Position numbers and translations under genes: made by a program. Shown here piece by piece: positions 25,501 to 34,972 of a stretch of DNA of 64,000 bases. Positions within the stretch are counted from its first letter, which is position 1. Every line of letters begins with the position of its first letter. Origin of the DNA: Henckelia pumila (taxonomy: Eukaryota > Streptophyta > Magnoliopsida > Lamiales > Gesneriaceae); contig NC_133123.1 in the NCBI RefSeq assembly GCF_033568475.1, positions 5,084,001 to 5,148,000 on the forward strand, given 5' to 3'. The notes beneath the pieces are model-generated. The model saw only the letters and a list, made by a program, of their open reading frames with translations. It was not told the origin of the DNA and ran no database searches.

Positions 25501-25846
25501 GATTTTTCTCTGGACCAAATGCTCTTTTCTTTTGCTTCACCGGTCTCATTTTCGGATCAACATGGAGGTGATGAAGCGCATATTCATGAGGTATTCCTGG
25601 CAGATGCTCATCACCCCAAGCAAACACGTCCAAATTGCGCCCAAGAAAATTTTTCAACTTCTCTTCCAGTTCAGGAGGTAATTCGGTCCCGATCTTTAGG
25701 GTTTTCTTGGGATCAGTTGGAATGATTGCCACATGTTTCAGAGTTTCGGTTGCTTTTATTCTCTCTTTGCTCTCAGCTTCTTCATCCACCAAATGTATTC
25801 CATTTTCACGCAAAAGTTTTCCGGGTTTTTGATGGTTTTTCCTCAC
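22550..25846 (-). CDS. Pol polyprotein: RT, degenerate RNase H, second RNase H, integrase
   Basis: An uninterrupted 1098-codon ORF. The RT has FLDAYQGYNQ (Asp193) and YIDD (255-258). The first RNase H region (about 395-480) reads LLIYLAISAEAVSAV, where active Gypsy enzymes have an Asp in T-D-A-S, so its catalytic residue is missing. A second RNase H follows, with YVDGSS (Asp535), NNEAEYEA, HSDSQL (Asp597) and SADRLA (Asp647). The integrase has a zinc motif His754/His761/Cys792/Cys795 and the catalytic triad Asp824 (WGMDLVG), Asp884 (VSDNGTQF) and Glu920 (NGQTE). The C-terminus runs through a DPKWEGPYKV-type region. The frame is +1 relative to gag, with about 40 bases of overlap, so pol needs a frameshift or another initiation. 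The ORF appears functional. Confidence 0.95.
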   Translation of the reverse strand: MRKNHQKPGKLLRENGIHLVDEEAESKERIKATETLKHVAIIPTDPKKTLKIGTELPPELEEKLKNFLGRNLDVFAWGDEHLPGIPHEYALHHLHVDPKMRPVKQKKRAFGPEKNRHIAAEVEKLLVAKYIRPVSYPDWLANVVLVPKPGGKWRLCIDFTDLNKACPKDPFPLPRIDLLVDSTAGCELLTFLDAYQGYNQIGLAPEDQEKASFITDRGIYCYDVMPFGLKNAGATYQRLVNTMFEHLIGRNMEVYIDDMLVKSIQASNHLEDLEECFSILRKYRMKLNPDKCTFGVRGGKFLGYMVSERGIEANPEKIKAILNMNPPKSVKGIQELTGRLAALNRFISRSADKGLPFFKMLRSGKGFQWTEECQQAFDELKVHLTSPPLLVKPNEGDTLLIYLAISAEAVSAVLVSEVGREHKPVYYISRTLHGAELRYTKIEKLALALVIAARKLRPYFHSHPIIVLTNHPLKQIISSPEASGRMVKWAVELSQYGIEYRPRPAIKAQILADFLVEMTVTQEESSTQTWMVYVDGSSTSTGSGAGIVVESPQGDKFQYAVKFRFPATNNEAEYEAFIMGIKLALSVGAKRLTIHSDSQLIVSQVKGNYEAKEDKMFEYLTQVNELLSRLDSYDIKQIPRGENESADRLAKLASSLANIDNRKITFLTYGKEETDGSDVTVFCADSKEPSWKDEIIDYLKQEKLPANQVEARKLRVRAARFTIIDGELYKRGFSSPYLKCLTPAKGNYVLREIHEGICGNHLAGRALAGKALRQGYFWPTMKQDAMELAKHCHACQEHANFHHQPATTLQPLESPLPFAQWGMDLVGPFPPATGQRKFLIVAVDYFTKWVEAEPLAKISERDVINFLWKNIICRFGIPQTLVSDNGTQFSGAKIKDWCRGLSIRQFFTSVGNPQANGQTEVTNRTILQHLKTRLGNAKGKWVDELPSVLWAYRTTPRSSTGESPFNLAYGAEAVAPAEIGEQSWRVKQYTPSGNDQALRISLDLVDELRDGASTRAERYRACMTKAYNDRVKPRSFQVGDLVLRKSDILKSMGKLDPKWEGPYKVIEIVKMGTYRLKHSDGRILLRPWNVANLKKFYA

Positions 25847-27878
25847 TAGAGACTTGTCTTTTCCGATTTTCTGACGAACCCCGCAGAGTCACTACATGAC
25901 ACTCTCTAGCTAGACGATGATCACCAAGGGCTTCTCCTACTCCTCCCGGAGTCGGAAACTTCAGCTTCATATGATATGTCGATCCGATGGCTTGGAATAT
26001 ATCGAGACTTGGTCGTCCCAATATCACATTGTACGCAGATGAAGCTTTTACCACAAGGAATTTCACCATTTTAGTAGACCGCTTGGGGTAAGAACCCAAG
26101 GATAGAGGAAGCGTTACCTCTCCCAAAGCTTCAACTATTTCTCCGGAAAATCCGACTAGTGGAGTGTTGACTGGAGTTAACTGTGCATTACTAATACCCA
26201 ACTTTACGAATGCATTATGAAAAATTATGTCAGCCGAACTTCCAGAATCCACTAGAATTTTCTTTACCCAAAAATTGGAGATTGTGGCTGAGATGATTAA
26301 AGCATCATTATGGGTACCCCGAGGGTTCTCCAGATCTTTGTCACTGAATGATAATCCATCTTGGATGGTTTCAACTTCACATATTGACAAGGATGTGGGG
26401 CTGGATAAATTGTTGGTTCCTTTTGCTGCTCGCAGAAGAGCTTTTCTTGCATTGTTCGAGTCGCCACAAGCAGGCCCCCCAGTGATTACGGCGATTACCC
26501 CTCCCGAGGGCAAATTTTCATCCGCTCGTTCATGCTGTTTCCCAATTCCGTCATGGCGCTTTTGGTAGTCATGTTTTTGTTGTTCGTCCTGACGCCTGTC
26601 ATCTCGTTTTTCACCGCGGGACTTGTCCACGAAATTTCCCAAATGTCCGCGCTTTATGAGTTTTTCAATTTCTGCTCGCAAACTGAAGCAATCTTCTGTA
26701 GTATGGCCTTTATCTTTATGAAAATGACAATACTTTTCCGAACGTAGGCGCTTTGGGTTATTCTGCATTGGGCGAGGGGGACGCAACAATCCTTGTTTTT
26801 CAGCCACTACCAGTATATCGGTCAGACGTGCATTGAGGGGTGTATTCTGGAGACGGGGGCTCTGTGCTGTTCGCTTCTCGTCTCGCTTTCTAATATCTGG
26901 TTTATCTTCTTCTCTCTTTCTTTTATTCAGGTAGTGTGGTTCAATAGATTCTTCAACCCGAATGTATTTCTCAGCTCTTTCCAGTAATTCCTCTAGGTTT
27001 TTGGGCGGCCTTCCCGCTATTGATTCCTTGAACTTCCGATGACGCAAGTTTTGCTGCATTATTCCGGCTAACAAATCATGGTTCACATGTAAGACTTCGT
27101 GCACCGCATGAGTAAATCGCCGAACATAGTCCCTCAGACATTCTCCTTCTTTTTGAATGACTGTGAACAAATATGCTGCTGTTTTTGGGTATTTTTTGTT
27201 AATTGAGAATTGCTGGATGAAGCAGTCAGTAAGTTGCTCCAAATTGGCAATAGATCCGGAGGGTAACTTGTTGAACCATGTGAGCGCTCTTCCTGATAAT
27301 GTTGTTCGGAAAATTTTGCAGTATGCAGCATCTGTGATATCATACAAATCCGCTTTCGCGTAGAATTTGTCAATATGGTCTTGGGGGTCACTCGTTCCAT
27401 CGAACTCAGGTAAGCTGGGGATTTTGACTCCCTTTGGTAATGCTTCAGATAATATGTCATCAGTGAAGGGGCTTCGGCGTGACGGCAAAATTGCGGAAAT
27501 ATTCTCTCCAGTTACATGTGTGCGAGATCCATCCTTCCGAGCTGGATTAGTGATCTTGTTTTCGCCAGAAATGTCATGAACTGTGTGAACACTTGCTTCG
27601 CCGTCTTTCTGAGTAGTATTTTTCTTGGTCCCCCCTTGATCTTTATCATTCACTTTAGATTTATCTTTATTTGGGTCTCCGTTATTAGGATCAAGAGATG
27701 ACGAGCCTTCAGTCTGAGCCTTTTTCTTGCTGCTTTTGCGCTTGCGAGTTTCTAGGTACTGAGCAACTGCATCTTTTGCTGCGAGTGCGGCTGTGTTTTC
27801 CATTAGCGCGGTCAAGTCTTCACGGGTGAGAGTAATACTCTGCGGTGCGTTTCCATTGTTAATATTTCCTTGAGACAT
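25806..27878 (-). CDS. Gag-protease polyprotein of the Tat-type element
   Basis: The chosen start MSQGNINNGN (ATG 27878-27876) gives 690 codons. An upstream in-frame ATG at 27950 lies inside the LTR and is less likely. An acidic/basic low-complexity N-terminus is followed by a retrotransposon gag domain (SGRALTWFNKLPSGSI to RAEKYIRVEE). Next comes a zinc-finger-like CHFHKDKGHTTEDC, and then an aspartic protease with DSGSSADI (Asp about 544) and YNVILGRPSLD. The ORF is unbroken and overlaps the start of pol in another frame. Confidence 0.93.
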   Translation of the reverse strand: MSQGNINNGNAPQSITLTREDLTALMENTAALAAKDAVAQYLETRKRKSSKKKAQTEGSSSLDPNNGDPNKDKSKVNDKDQGGTKKNTTQKDGEASVHTVHDISGENKITNPARKDGSRTHVTGENISAILPSRRSPFTDDILSEALPKGVKIPSLPEFDGTSDPQDHIDKFYAKADLYDITDAAYCKIFRTTLSGRALTWFNKLPSGSIANLEQLTDCFIQQFSINKKYPKTAAYLFTVIQKEGECLRDYVRRFTHAVHEVLHVNHDLLAGIMQQNLRHRKFKESIAGRPPKNLEELLERAEKYIRVEESIEPHYLNKRKREEDKPDIRKRDEKRTAQSPRLQNTPLNARLTDILVVAEKQGLLRPPRPMQNNPKRLRSEKYCHFHKDKGHTTEDCFSLRAEIEKLIKRGHLGNFVDKSRGEKRDDRRQDEQQKHDYQKRHDGIGKQHERADENLPSGGVIAVITGGPACGDSNNARKALLRAAKGTNNLSSPTSLSICEVETIQDGLSFSDKDLENPRGTHNDALIISATISNFWVKKILVDSGSSADIIFHNAFVKLGISNAQLTPVNTPLVGFSGEIVEALGEVTLPLSLGSYPKRSTKMVKFLVVKASSAYNVILGRPSLDIFQAIGSTYHMKLKFPTPGGVGEALGDHRLARECHVVTLRGSSENRKRQVSSEEKPSKTRKTFA

Positions 27879-27918
27879 TTTTGAAGTAATATGTGTTCTC
27901 AATGACGTAATGAACAGT

Positions 27919-27935
27919 TCCCACGGACGGCGCCA
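27919..27935 (-). other. Primer-binding site of the Tat-type element
   Basis: The minus strand reads TGGCGCCGTCCGTGGGA, three bases after the 5' LTR. TGGCGCCG is the start of PBSs thought to pair with tRNA-Asp in related elements. The remainder matches imperfectly, so the tRNA is inferred. Confidence 0.65.
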
Positions 27936-27938
27936 AGC

Positions 27939-28373
27939 TGATGTAGCCAAAAATCACTTGTATGTGACACGTTGCTTTCGCAAAGTCCGGAGTATCAGTA
28001 AGTCCTTGTATGTTCCCGATGGAGATCTTCAGTGGGTTGTTCCTACGTCACAAAACAAAGTCAGAGGAGTCGGGAGGGTTCCCGGCGAAGGCACTCCGAC
28101 GCTCAAGTCAGTTATTACTCAAGGAATAATAATCGAGAGTAGAGCGATATATTGCTTAAGAAAGTGTGTACCTTAATAATGAAGTGACTTGAGCTATTTA
28201 TAGATATTCGGAGAGTTTCACGGGCTTAAGCCTCTTATGGGCCTTTGTAGAATTCAGGGCCTGCTTGAATTAAATATATATAATATTTAAATAAGCTTGG
28301 GCCTTAAAAATATTCGGAGTGGACCTTCATGATTGGGCTCAGGCCCAGTTGAATTTGTAGGTGTAACCTATCA
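27939..28373 (-). repeat. 5' LTR of the Tat-type element
   Basis: A 435-bp copy nearly identical to 17822-18256, followed on its outer side by the TSD copy ATAGT (28374-28378). It contains a candidate TATA motif on the minus strand (CTATAAATAGC, about 28192-28202) for the genomic transcript. Confidence 0.95.
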
Positions 28374-28663
28374 ATAGTATTTATCTTCGGTATGTTTTAA
28401 ATATTTTTAAGTGAAATATATATATATATTGACAGGAAATTTTTAACCTTTTTAAAGTGAAATAGTTACTCTCATTATCGTAGTGTGTTTATCACATATG
28501 TTTATAATTATGACAAATTATGAAAACGTATTTAATCGATTTGATTTCTAAAAATATTAAGCTATTATCAGTTCAGTGTTATCAATTAATCATGTGCTAT
28601 ATACTCAATAACGAAATAAGTAAAATGCAAATATCGTCAAAGCGTTGAAGTTATGTATATTAA

Positions 28664-29275
28664 GAGGGTGTTTGGCTAAACTTATTAAAAAGAGCTTATA
28701 AGCTCCTAGAGCTTAAAAGCTGTTTTACGAGCTTATAAGCTGTTAGAACTTATTTTAAAAATAAGCTGTTAAAATGTTTGGATAAACTTATTTTAAATAA
28801 CTTAAAGATGTTGATGTGTTTGGTATTATAAGATCTTTTTATCGTCGAAATTACCAAAAAAGACATAATTATATGAAAATAATGTTTCGAGTTATACATA
28901 TATGAAAATAGTTTTAGAATAAACATATATTAAAAAATAAAATTGTTATAATATTTTATTTTAGAAAAATTTATGTGATTTGGAATATTTTTTTAAAAAT
29001 AATCTTTAATATTTAATTGGTGGAGGATATGATGAAGATTTATTAAAATATTTAAGGATATTTTAGAGAGATAAAATGTTAAAATAAGATCTTTTTGAAA
29101 AAAGTACCTTCCCCCTTACTTTTTTAAAAAGAGCTTATAAGTTGTCAAACAGCTTATTTTGACAGCTTATAAGCTGTTTCTAAAAAAATTTACCAAACAG
29201 ATCTGGAGAGCTTTTAAGCTCTAAAACAGCTTAAAAGCTATTTTTAAGAGCTTAAAAGCTCTCCCAAACACCCTC
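28664..29275. mobile_element. Tourist-like MITE with internal AGCTTATAAGCT palindromes
   Basis: Perfect terminal inverted repeats GAGGGTGTTTGG/CCAAACACCCTC are flanked by TAA duplications (28661-28663 and 29276-29278). The element is 612 bp. Subterminal regions are packed with AGCTTATAAGCT, GAGCTTAAAAGCT and related palindromic units on both sides, and the centre is AT-rich without an ORF. TIR sequence and 3-bp TSD fit Tourist/PIF-Harbinger MITEs. Confidence 0.85.
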
Positions 29276-29335
29276 TAAATTATAAGATTCTTTCTTTCCC
29301 AAGGGATGTAATTAAATGGAAGAAATCGCCCCTAC

Positions 29336-29376
29336 TTAATAATAATAATAATAATAATTATTATTATTATTATTAA
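29336..29376. repeat. (TAA)n/(TTA)n palindromic microsatellite
   Basis: A run of ATA/AAT triplets switches at its centre to the complementary TTA run, giving an almost perfect 41-bp inverted repeat able to form a hairpin. Confidence 0.85.
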
Positions 29377-29410
29377 TAGTAATGAAATAGATCAAACGAT
29401 TATCACTTTA

Positions 29411-29520
29411 TAAAAATTATTACTGCTGGTAATAATGTGACTCAAATCTTTAAATTGTATAACAACTGAAATATCTTGTTTCGATTGCTCTCCTAACCCA
29501 AAAATTATTGTCCTCGACTA
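29411..29520. repeat. Dispersed repeat, copy A
   Basis: About 110 bp similar in the same orientation to 31598-31710, sharing GTGACTCAAATCTTTAAAT, ACAACT and TTTCGATTGCTCTCCTA-like blocks. It is probably a remnant of an unidentified transposon or LTR. Confidence 0.5.
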
Positions 29521-32500
29521 AAATTTAAAAGTAAATGAATATTACATTTTATTCCGATAATATGCTACAAATTACAAGCAAAGCACGTCAAATACTTGAC
29601 AAAATGCTTCCGGCACCACAAGGCAATTGGACTTTGACGCTGAAAGCTTAGTTGTTTAATTCGACTTTGGATTGTTAGGTTCCGTTCTCACTAAAAAAAA
29701 GACGAATATTTTTATTTTTTTATTAATATGACATGGGTTAGAATAATTATTAGGTAAAATAAAGAAAAATATCGTACATTTTTTTTTAATATAAATTCAA
29801 TTAAAGAAATATAATGATTGTGGGTATAAAACAAGCCATATTCCACCGCCCTGCATGCCTTTGTTTAATTCTTTCACGGCAAAAAGAAGCATGAATCATG
29901 GAAACTCCACCACGAGAATTGAATGAGCTCCTCCAAATCAAATTAATAAATTATTGTATTAAAGGAGAAAAAGCAAATGTAAGCGTCAATTAAATCCAAT
30001 TTAATAATAAACTCTTTCATTGATCAAGATGCATGTTTTAAGATAATGCATATATTCGTGAAATTTTCTTATAATTTAGATATAATTCACAGTGTTTTTT
30101 AAGCTGACGACTATTTATTAGCATTTTTTTTTAGCCAAAGACCTCTTATTTTTAGTGCCGGCGGCTTCAAAAAATTAAAATTTTGTTTTTCTAAATAATT
30201 TTATTTTCGTAAAGTATCTTCAATATCATCCCACGAATCAAACATTGTTTATATCTAAGGTCTCTCGCATTAATGTAATAATTGCGTGACTCTAATTATA
30301 AGTACACATAAGATTAATATTATTAACATGTGTCCGGATGATAGAATGGATTATTAATATTTAGTATTTTTTGACATGCAAGGGATAATTATTTTTCCCC
30401 CTTTTGAAGATGGATAATGCATGTGAGGAACAAGTTGTGCATTTTCGTCAAGTTGTGCATTAAAGCCTGCAATGCAAGTTATTTATCTGAAGGAATAAAG
30501 CAACAATGTTTGCCTCAAAGTTATGGTTGGTCGCAAAAAAAAAATTCTTGGTTCGAAATCCAATGATAACAAATGCCTCCCATGGTCCGACCCGAGTTAT
30601 AATAAAACGAAAAACAAGTTTAGGTTCGGTCTCTTTCCCCATCCTCAGTTCCCCTCTAATTGGCATGTTGAATTTGACGATGCACACACTAAATCAGAGG
30701 GGGGTGACTTGTCCCACTTTGACATTGACAAAAATTATCCATCAAAGTTACTTATTCAAAGTATTCGTATTCTCCAAATATTGCAGCTGGGTGCAATCCA
30801 GCACTTCAAAGTGGCACGTATTCGATGGTGCAGGGCAACTTGCCACGAGTGGAGCTTTTTTTAACACAAAAATGGGGTATGGTATTTTAACTTTATAATA
30901 TTAAATTAAACATTATACTTCCTTTTAGGGATATAGTAGCAAATTAAGTATATAATAATATTATTTCTTTGTTTCTCTCTGCTTGTTTTTCCTCTGTTAT
31001 GAGAGGTGGTTAGTTTACGGGTCACACGTGTATATATATTTTTTTCATGTGGTTCGTTCTAGGTTAATATACGTGAGTCATTTGATTTACGAAATATATA
31101 GTTAATATTTTCGTTGTAGCATCGATTGAACTGATATATATTGTTGCCAATTGAGATATTATAAGCTTAATTTAATTGATTTTTAAATTAAATATTTGAT
31201 GAAATTCACATTAATTTCAAATGCATTCTATGTTCACTCGACTATATATATTTTTCGATAATAAGGTGATGAATTTCATATAACCACGAGATGGATGTAA
31301 CTTTAATTTTTTTTAAGTATTTCTAAATTAAATCATTCCATTCAAATGAGACACGATATGTCGGATATGAGTGTTTTTGGAACCAACGTTAGATCCAATG
31401 GATTTTTTAGCTAGGGGTATTGTTTTTCTCTAAAATTTTAACAAAATACGGGGATGGCTGCTCGATTAAATTTTTTTATGGTTTTTCGTTTTACCAATAG
31501 ATATAATTGACTAACTGGTGATAACAGTGTAACTCCCCCAACAATCTCCTTTCTTGACTATGATATAATTGTAGGACTGAACGCTTGTTGTTTTATCAAA
31601 AATTATATCTTGTGATAATGGTGTAACTCAAATCTTTTAAATCGCACAACAACCCAAGTGTTATGGTTCGATCGTTCTGCTAGCAAAGAGAATTATTGCA
31701 TCTCAACAATTATGATCTTTTAATAATTAAATAGATAAATAATCAATATATAAGAAATAAAAAAAAAAAATCCGATTAGCCAAGTTAGATTCCACAAGTA
31801 GATGCTTCTTATGTGGAGTAGGCGGGGCCTGGAACATAGAGCTCGTGATCGATGTCGAATAGATAATTTTCATAATATTCGCTCGGAATATCCAATTTCA
31901 AAAATTCAACATTTTTTTAAACAAAAACCAATTTTAGAATAAAAGTCAGTTAATTCTCGTAACTTTGAAATAATCAAGAGTTATATAAATCTCTTCGCAT
32001 TAAAACTTTAATATAAAATCGACTTGATTGTCAAATAATTGACTTCTAATGCTTATATAAAGAAAAATTAAATACGTAGAAAAAGATGATTAGAATTCTC
32101 GAATGAATGTTTTTTTTAAAATAAAAATAAAATTATTGAAGGAGAAAATGACCAAATACAGCTGATATTGCATTCAAATTTGACTTTGAAGGAAAAATAA
32201 AAACTTAAAAACGAGAAGTCATGATGCGGACTTGTGAATTATTGTATACTTTAAATACAAAGCGTGACACTTTGACTTTGGAATATTGATAAGTTAGTGC
32301 AATTATTTCACGCATGGCTTATTAAATCACCTTAATTATTCGTCTATCTATCTAGCGGCAGGTTAACTAAATAATCGGAGACACACATGATTGAGTTCAT
32401 CATGTTTATTTTATTTTTTAGAATTTTTTTAATAACGTGAGAAGTTGCAATCGTTGGTAATCATCAGATTAATATAATAGTTTACAAACCACGTTACTAA

Positions 32501-33143
32501 TGTAAATCGTGACAAGCAAATTATATACAACTCACCCAAAAAAATATTAGTTATAAGATCGAATTTTTACTTACTCTATCAACTCAAACAACTTTTGAAA
32601 CTGACAAATTATTTATGTATAGTCTCGATTCCATCGTTAATGACGTCAAAATGCATGTGCTGGGCGTGCCTGTCTAGATTATTTGATATAACTATGAACA
32701 TTATTAATAATAATTTAATAATAATAATAATAATAAATATTTAATTTCTGTATTCTTGCACCTAATTTGGTTGGATGAATATAACGGCTCCAGATCCGTA
32801 CTAACCGGCAACATAGCACCCTGGTTTGGTCTGGTCCGGACCGGCCTTTTCTTGTCAGGTTAATGTATACCGTGTCAATAATTATATGGGTGTTGATTAA
32901 ATTTCCAGAATATACTAGCAACATAAGTGTTACTTAAATTTATAGAATAATTTATTTCTTCTAGAATATAAATGAGTTGACTGACTATACAATATCATGA
33001 AAATTTTAAATTTATTATAAAAGTGTTTATTTTATTTATTAATAATTTAAACACGACGAGAAAACAAACACACGAGCCAGAAAACCATTGGTTTTAATTT
33101 AATTTACTGGACCGTTTTTATTTGTTAAAAAACTTGGCACTTT
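29521..33143. other. Intergenic AT-rich DNA 3' of the EP1-like gene
   Basis: No gene is supported. It holds dispersed repeat copy B, an AT-rich triplet run near 32715-32741 and many poly-T stretches. Two overlapping ORFs at 30506-30898 (+) have no recognisable motif and no codon bias I would trust. Confidence 0.5.
31598..31710. repeat. Dispersed repeat, copy B
   Basis: A diverged copy of 29411-29520, with GTGTAACTCAAATCTTTTAA, GCACAACAACCC and GAATTATTGCATCTCAACAA. No coding content. Confidence 0.5.
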
Positions 33144-34427
33144 TCAACGACTGGGAGTCTTAATAAAGCCCACATGTGTCGCGTTATCCACCTTGATGAG
33201 AGTCTTTAAATCATACACAACCCAACACCTTGACTCGGCCCGTTTAAAGAAAAAGCCCGCACACTTGCAGTCCGATGTGCATTTCTTCTGGCAATCCGCC
33301 TCCTTGATGGGCCCAGTTCCACTCGTGAACCTGCTCGAGAAATGATTCACCCCTTCCAATTTGTAGTATTTCACATCTGTACAAGATGTAATCTTTGGAG
33401 GCCCACAAGTCTTGCTCCAGCCCAGTAGCCCATTTGGGGATGGGCAAGCCACGCATTGGCTATCCTCACAGAGCCCAAATTCGCCACATCTATCTGGCAC
33501 TTGGCATTCGTTAGCACCCAAATCTCTGGAAAAAAGAGTGTACGTTACTTCCCACGCTTGATAGTCCACGGGATCGTAGTAAGTAAGTGCTCTGAGTCCT
33601 CCGTCGATCCCAAGCCGAAGAAATGTTAACGTGCTATTGTAATTGGGCCGAGATAGAGACAACTGGGCTGTATGAGTTGGGTTTTCAAGTTTTAGTTCAT
33701 AAGCAAGCCCATCGTACCTCTGGGGATCACTGATGAGTGTCATAGCATCAAGAGTTATAGTAGAAGAAAAGCGATAGTATAGCAAAGGCTTGGGAGAATT
33801 TTTGCCCTTGTAATAGAACGCAAGTCTCTTGGGTTCCAAGACCAAACTGTAAGGCCCATTTTTGTTCTCCTTTTCCGATAACCGGCTCACGAGCTTGTTC
33901 GGGCCTTTGAGCTGAAGAGATTGGCCCACTAATAAAGTATCCGTGGGGAAGTCAAAACTTTGCCATACAAAATTACCCTTGGAATCATGAAGTATCATGT
34001 TACCATTAGGCAATATTTCCAACCCCGCCACATTTTTGTTGGCGGTGTTCGATTGCCACACCACACGTCCGTTTGCTTCCGCTAACACGAGATTTCCGTC
34101 GGTCCCGAGCGAGAATGTGGCGTTCTCTCCGACGGGATTTCCACGGTTCGCCTCCCAAACCCAACGTCTAAGCGCCTCGGAACGTTGCGTGCCCATTCTC
34201 ATGGCCAAGGTGTACTCACCAGGCGTCGTGTTGTAGAAAAATAGTTGGAATGGAGAAGTGGATATGGGAAGAGTTCTATAGTTTCCATCGTATTCGATTA
34301 TATATGGTCCGAATTCCCCTTCGTTAACATAATTGAATGTTTGTGAAGAAGGCACGAGAGCTTTAGCAATGCAGGAAAGTGAGCATAGCAATATAAAGGA
34401 GAGAGTAAAAAAGGAAGAGAGAGGCAT
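33144..34427 (-). CDS. EP1-like secreted glycoprotein (bulb-type lectin + PAN/apple), intact
   Basis: A single-exon 427-codon ORF. A hydrophobic signal peptide (MPLSSFFTLSFILLCSLSCIAKA) is followed by a bulb-type mannose-binding lectin region (about 50-180: RWVWEANRGNPVGENATFSL, GNLVLAEANGRVVWQSNTAN, GNFVWQSFDFPTDTLL). Next comes a cysteine-rich segment (CQVPDRCGEFGLCEDSQCVAC) and a C-terminal PAN/apple-like domain (about 345-425, CQKKCTSDCKCAGFFF). There is no transmembrane or kinase domain, so this is the S-locus-glycoprotein-like secreted type known from carrot EP1, an epidermal cell-wall glycoprotein. N-glycosylation sequons include NTT, NAT and NST. A TATA-like TTTATAAG lies at about 34466-34473, roughly 40 bases before the ATG. 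The biochemical role of such proteins is not well established. Confidence 0.9.
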   Translation of the reverse strand: MPLSSFFTLSFILLCSLSCIAKALVPSSQTFNYVNEGEFGPYIIEYDGNYRTLPISTSPFQLFFYNTTPGEYTLAMRMGTQRSEALRRWVWEANRGNPVGENATFSLGTDGNLVLAEANGRVVWQSNTANKNVAGLEILPNGNMILHDSKGNFVWQSFDFPTDTLLVGQSLQLKGPNKLVSRLSEKENKNGPYSLVLEPKRLAFYYKGKNSPKPLLYYRFSSTITLDAMTLISDPQRYDGLAYELKLENPTHTAQLSLSRPNYNSTLTFLRLGIDGGLRALTYYDPVDYQAWEVTYTLFSRDLGANECQVPDRCGEFGLCEDSQCVACPSPNGLLGWSKTCGPPKITSCTDVKYYKLEGVNHFSSRFTSGTGPIKEADCQKKCTSDCKCAGFFFKRAESRCWVVYDLKTLIKVDNATHVGFIKTPSR

Positions 34428-34580
34428 TTTGTTGTGTCTTCACAAAAGAGTTATGAGTCGCATACTTATAAAAAGAATGGCGAGGAAATTTTATTTTGAT
34501 GGATAATCCTTCTCCACGGCCAAGGTTGGACCACTTTAGTTATTTGGAAACTTTATTCGAAAATAAATAGATAATTTCAT

Positions 34581-34906
34581 CTCTTGGTGTTCGAGAGGCT
34601 TCAGCTGGCTTAAACAGCTTAATTTCTCTAATGTAATGATTGAATCCGACGCGTTTTTAGTGGTCAACGCTTTTAACTCTTCTGGAGCGAACGTCTCTAG
34701 TTTGGCCCTTTTACTTGAAGATTGTAGATCCTTAGCATCGGAACTGTCATCTTGTTCTTTATCTTTTGTTTATAGATCAGCGAACCAAGCGGCTCATAGT
34801 TTAGCTAGATCGACTGGTTCCTTGTCTGATCGGATTAGACAGGTTCTTAACCCGTCTCCCAATGTAATTTCTTTCCTTTGATTATATGCTATTTCCTTTT
34901 GAAAAA
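34581..34906 (+). mobile_element. 5'-truncated LINE fragment with RNase H-like domain remnant
   Basis: The 16-bp direct repeat AAATAGATAATTTCAT flanks the segment (34565-34580 and 34907-34922). The 326-bp insert encodes VMIESDAFLVVNAFNSSGAN to FVYRSANQAAHSLARSTGS (ORF 34636-34881). This is the C-terminal RNase H-like domain typical of plant LINE polyproteins, with the conserved N-x-x-A-H-x-L-A motif. It ends in an A-rich run merging with the TSD. Target-primed reverse transcription of a 5'-truncated LINE explains all of this. It lies about 155 bp upstream of the EP1-like start codon. Confidence 0.85.
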
Positions 34907-34929
34907 AAATAGATAATTTCATTAAATTA

Positions 34930-34937
<8 letters not shown>

Positions 34938-34970
<33 letters not shown>
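34938..34970. repeat. (AT)n microsatellite
   Basis: About 16 uninterrupted AT dinucleotides immediately downstream of the LINE fragment. Confidence 0.9.

Positions 34971-34972
<2 letters not shown>

Larger units (their letters stand above)
17822..28373 (-). mobile_element. Complete Ty3/Gypsy LTR retrotransposon, Tat-type, with antisense gene
   Basis: The element is 10,552 bp and lies on the minus strand. Its LTRs (27939-28373 upstream and 17822-18256 downstream) are both 435 bp and begin TG and end CA. A 5-bp TSD ATAGT flanks it at 17817-17821 and 28374-28378. A primer-binding site follows the 5' LTR and a polypurine tract precedes the 3' LTR. Gag-protease and pol ORFs occupy 27878-22550. 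Between pol and the 3' LTR lie a spliced gene on the opposite strand and a GC-rich segment. Dual RNase H, reverse-transcriptase type, and an antisense ORF next to the 3' LTR are together characteristic of the plant Tat lineage. Two LTR mismatches in 435 positions indicate recent insertion. Confidence 0.95.

Noticed and set aside
28664-29275. Closely spaced AGCTTATAAGCT units considered as a CRISPR-like array
   Set aside because: No constant spacing or unique spacers; exact TIR and TSD show a MITE in a plant genome.
30506-30898. 130-codon plus-strand ORF upstream of the EP1-like region
   Set aside because: No recognisable motif, overlapping ORF in another frame, AT-rich setting.
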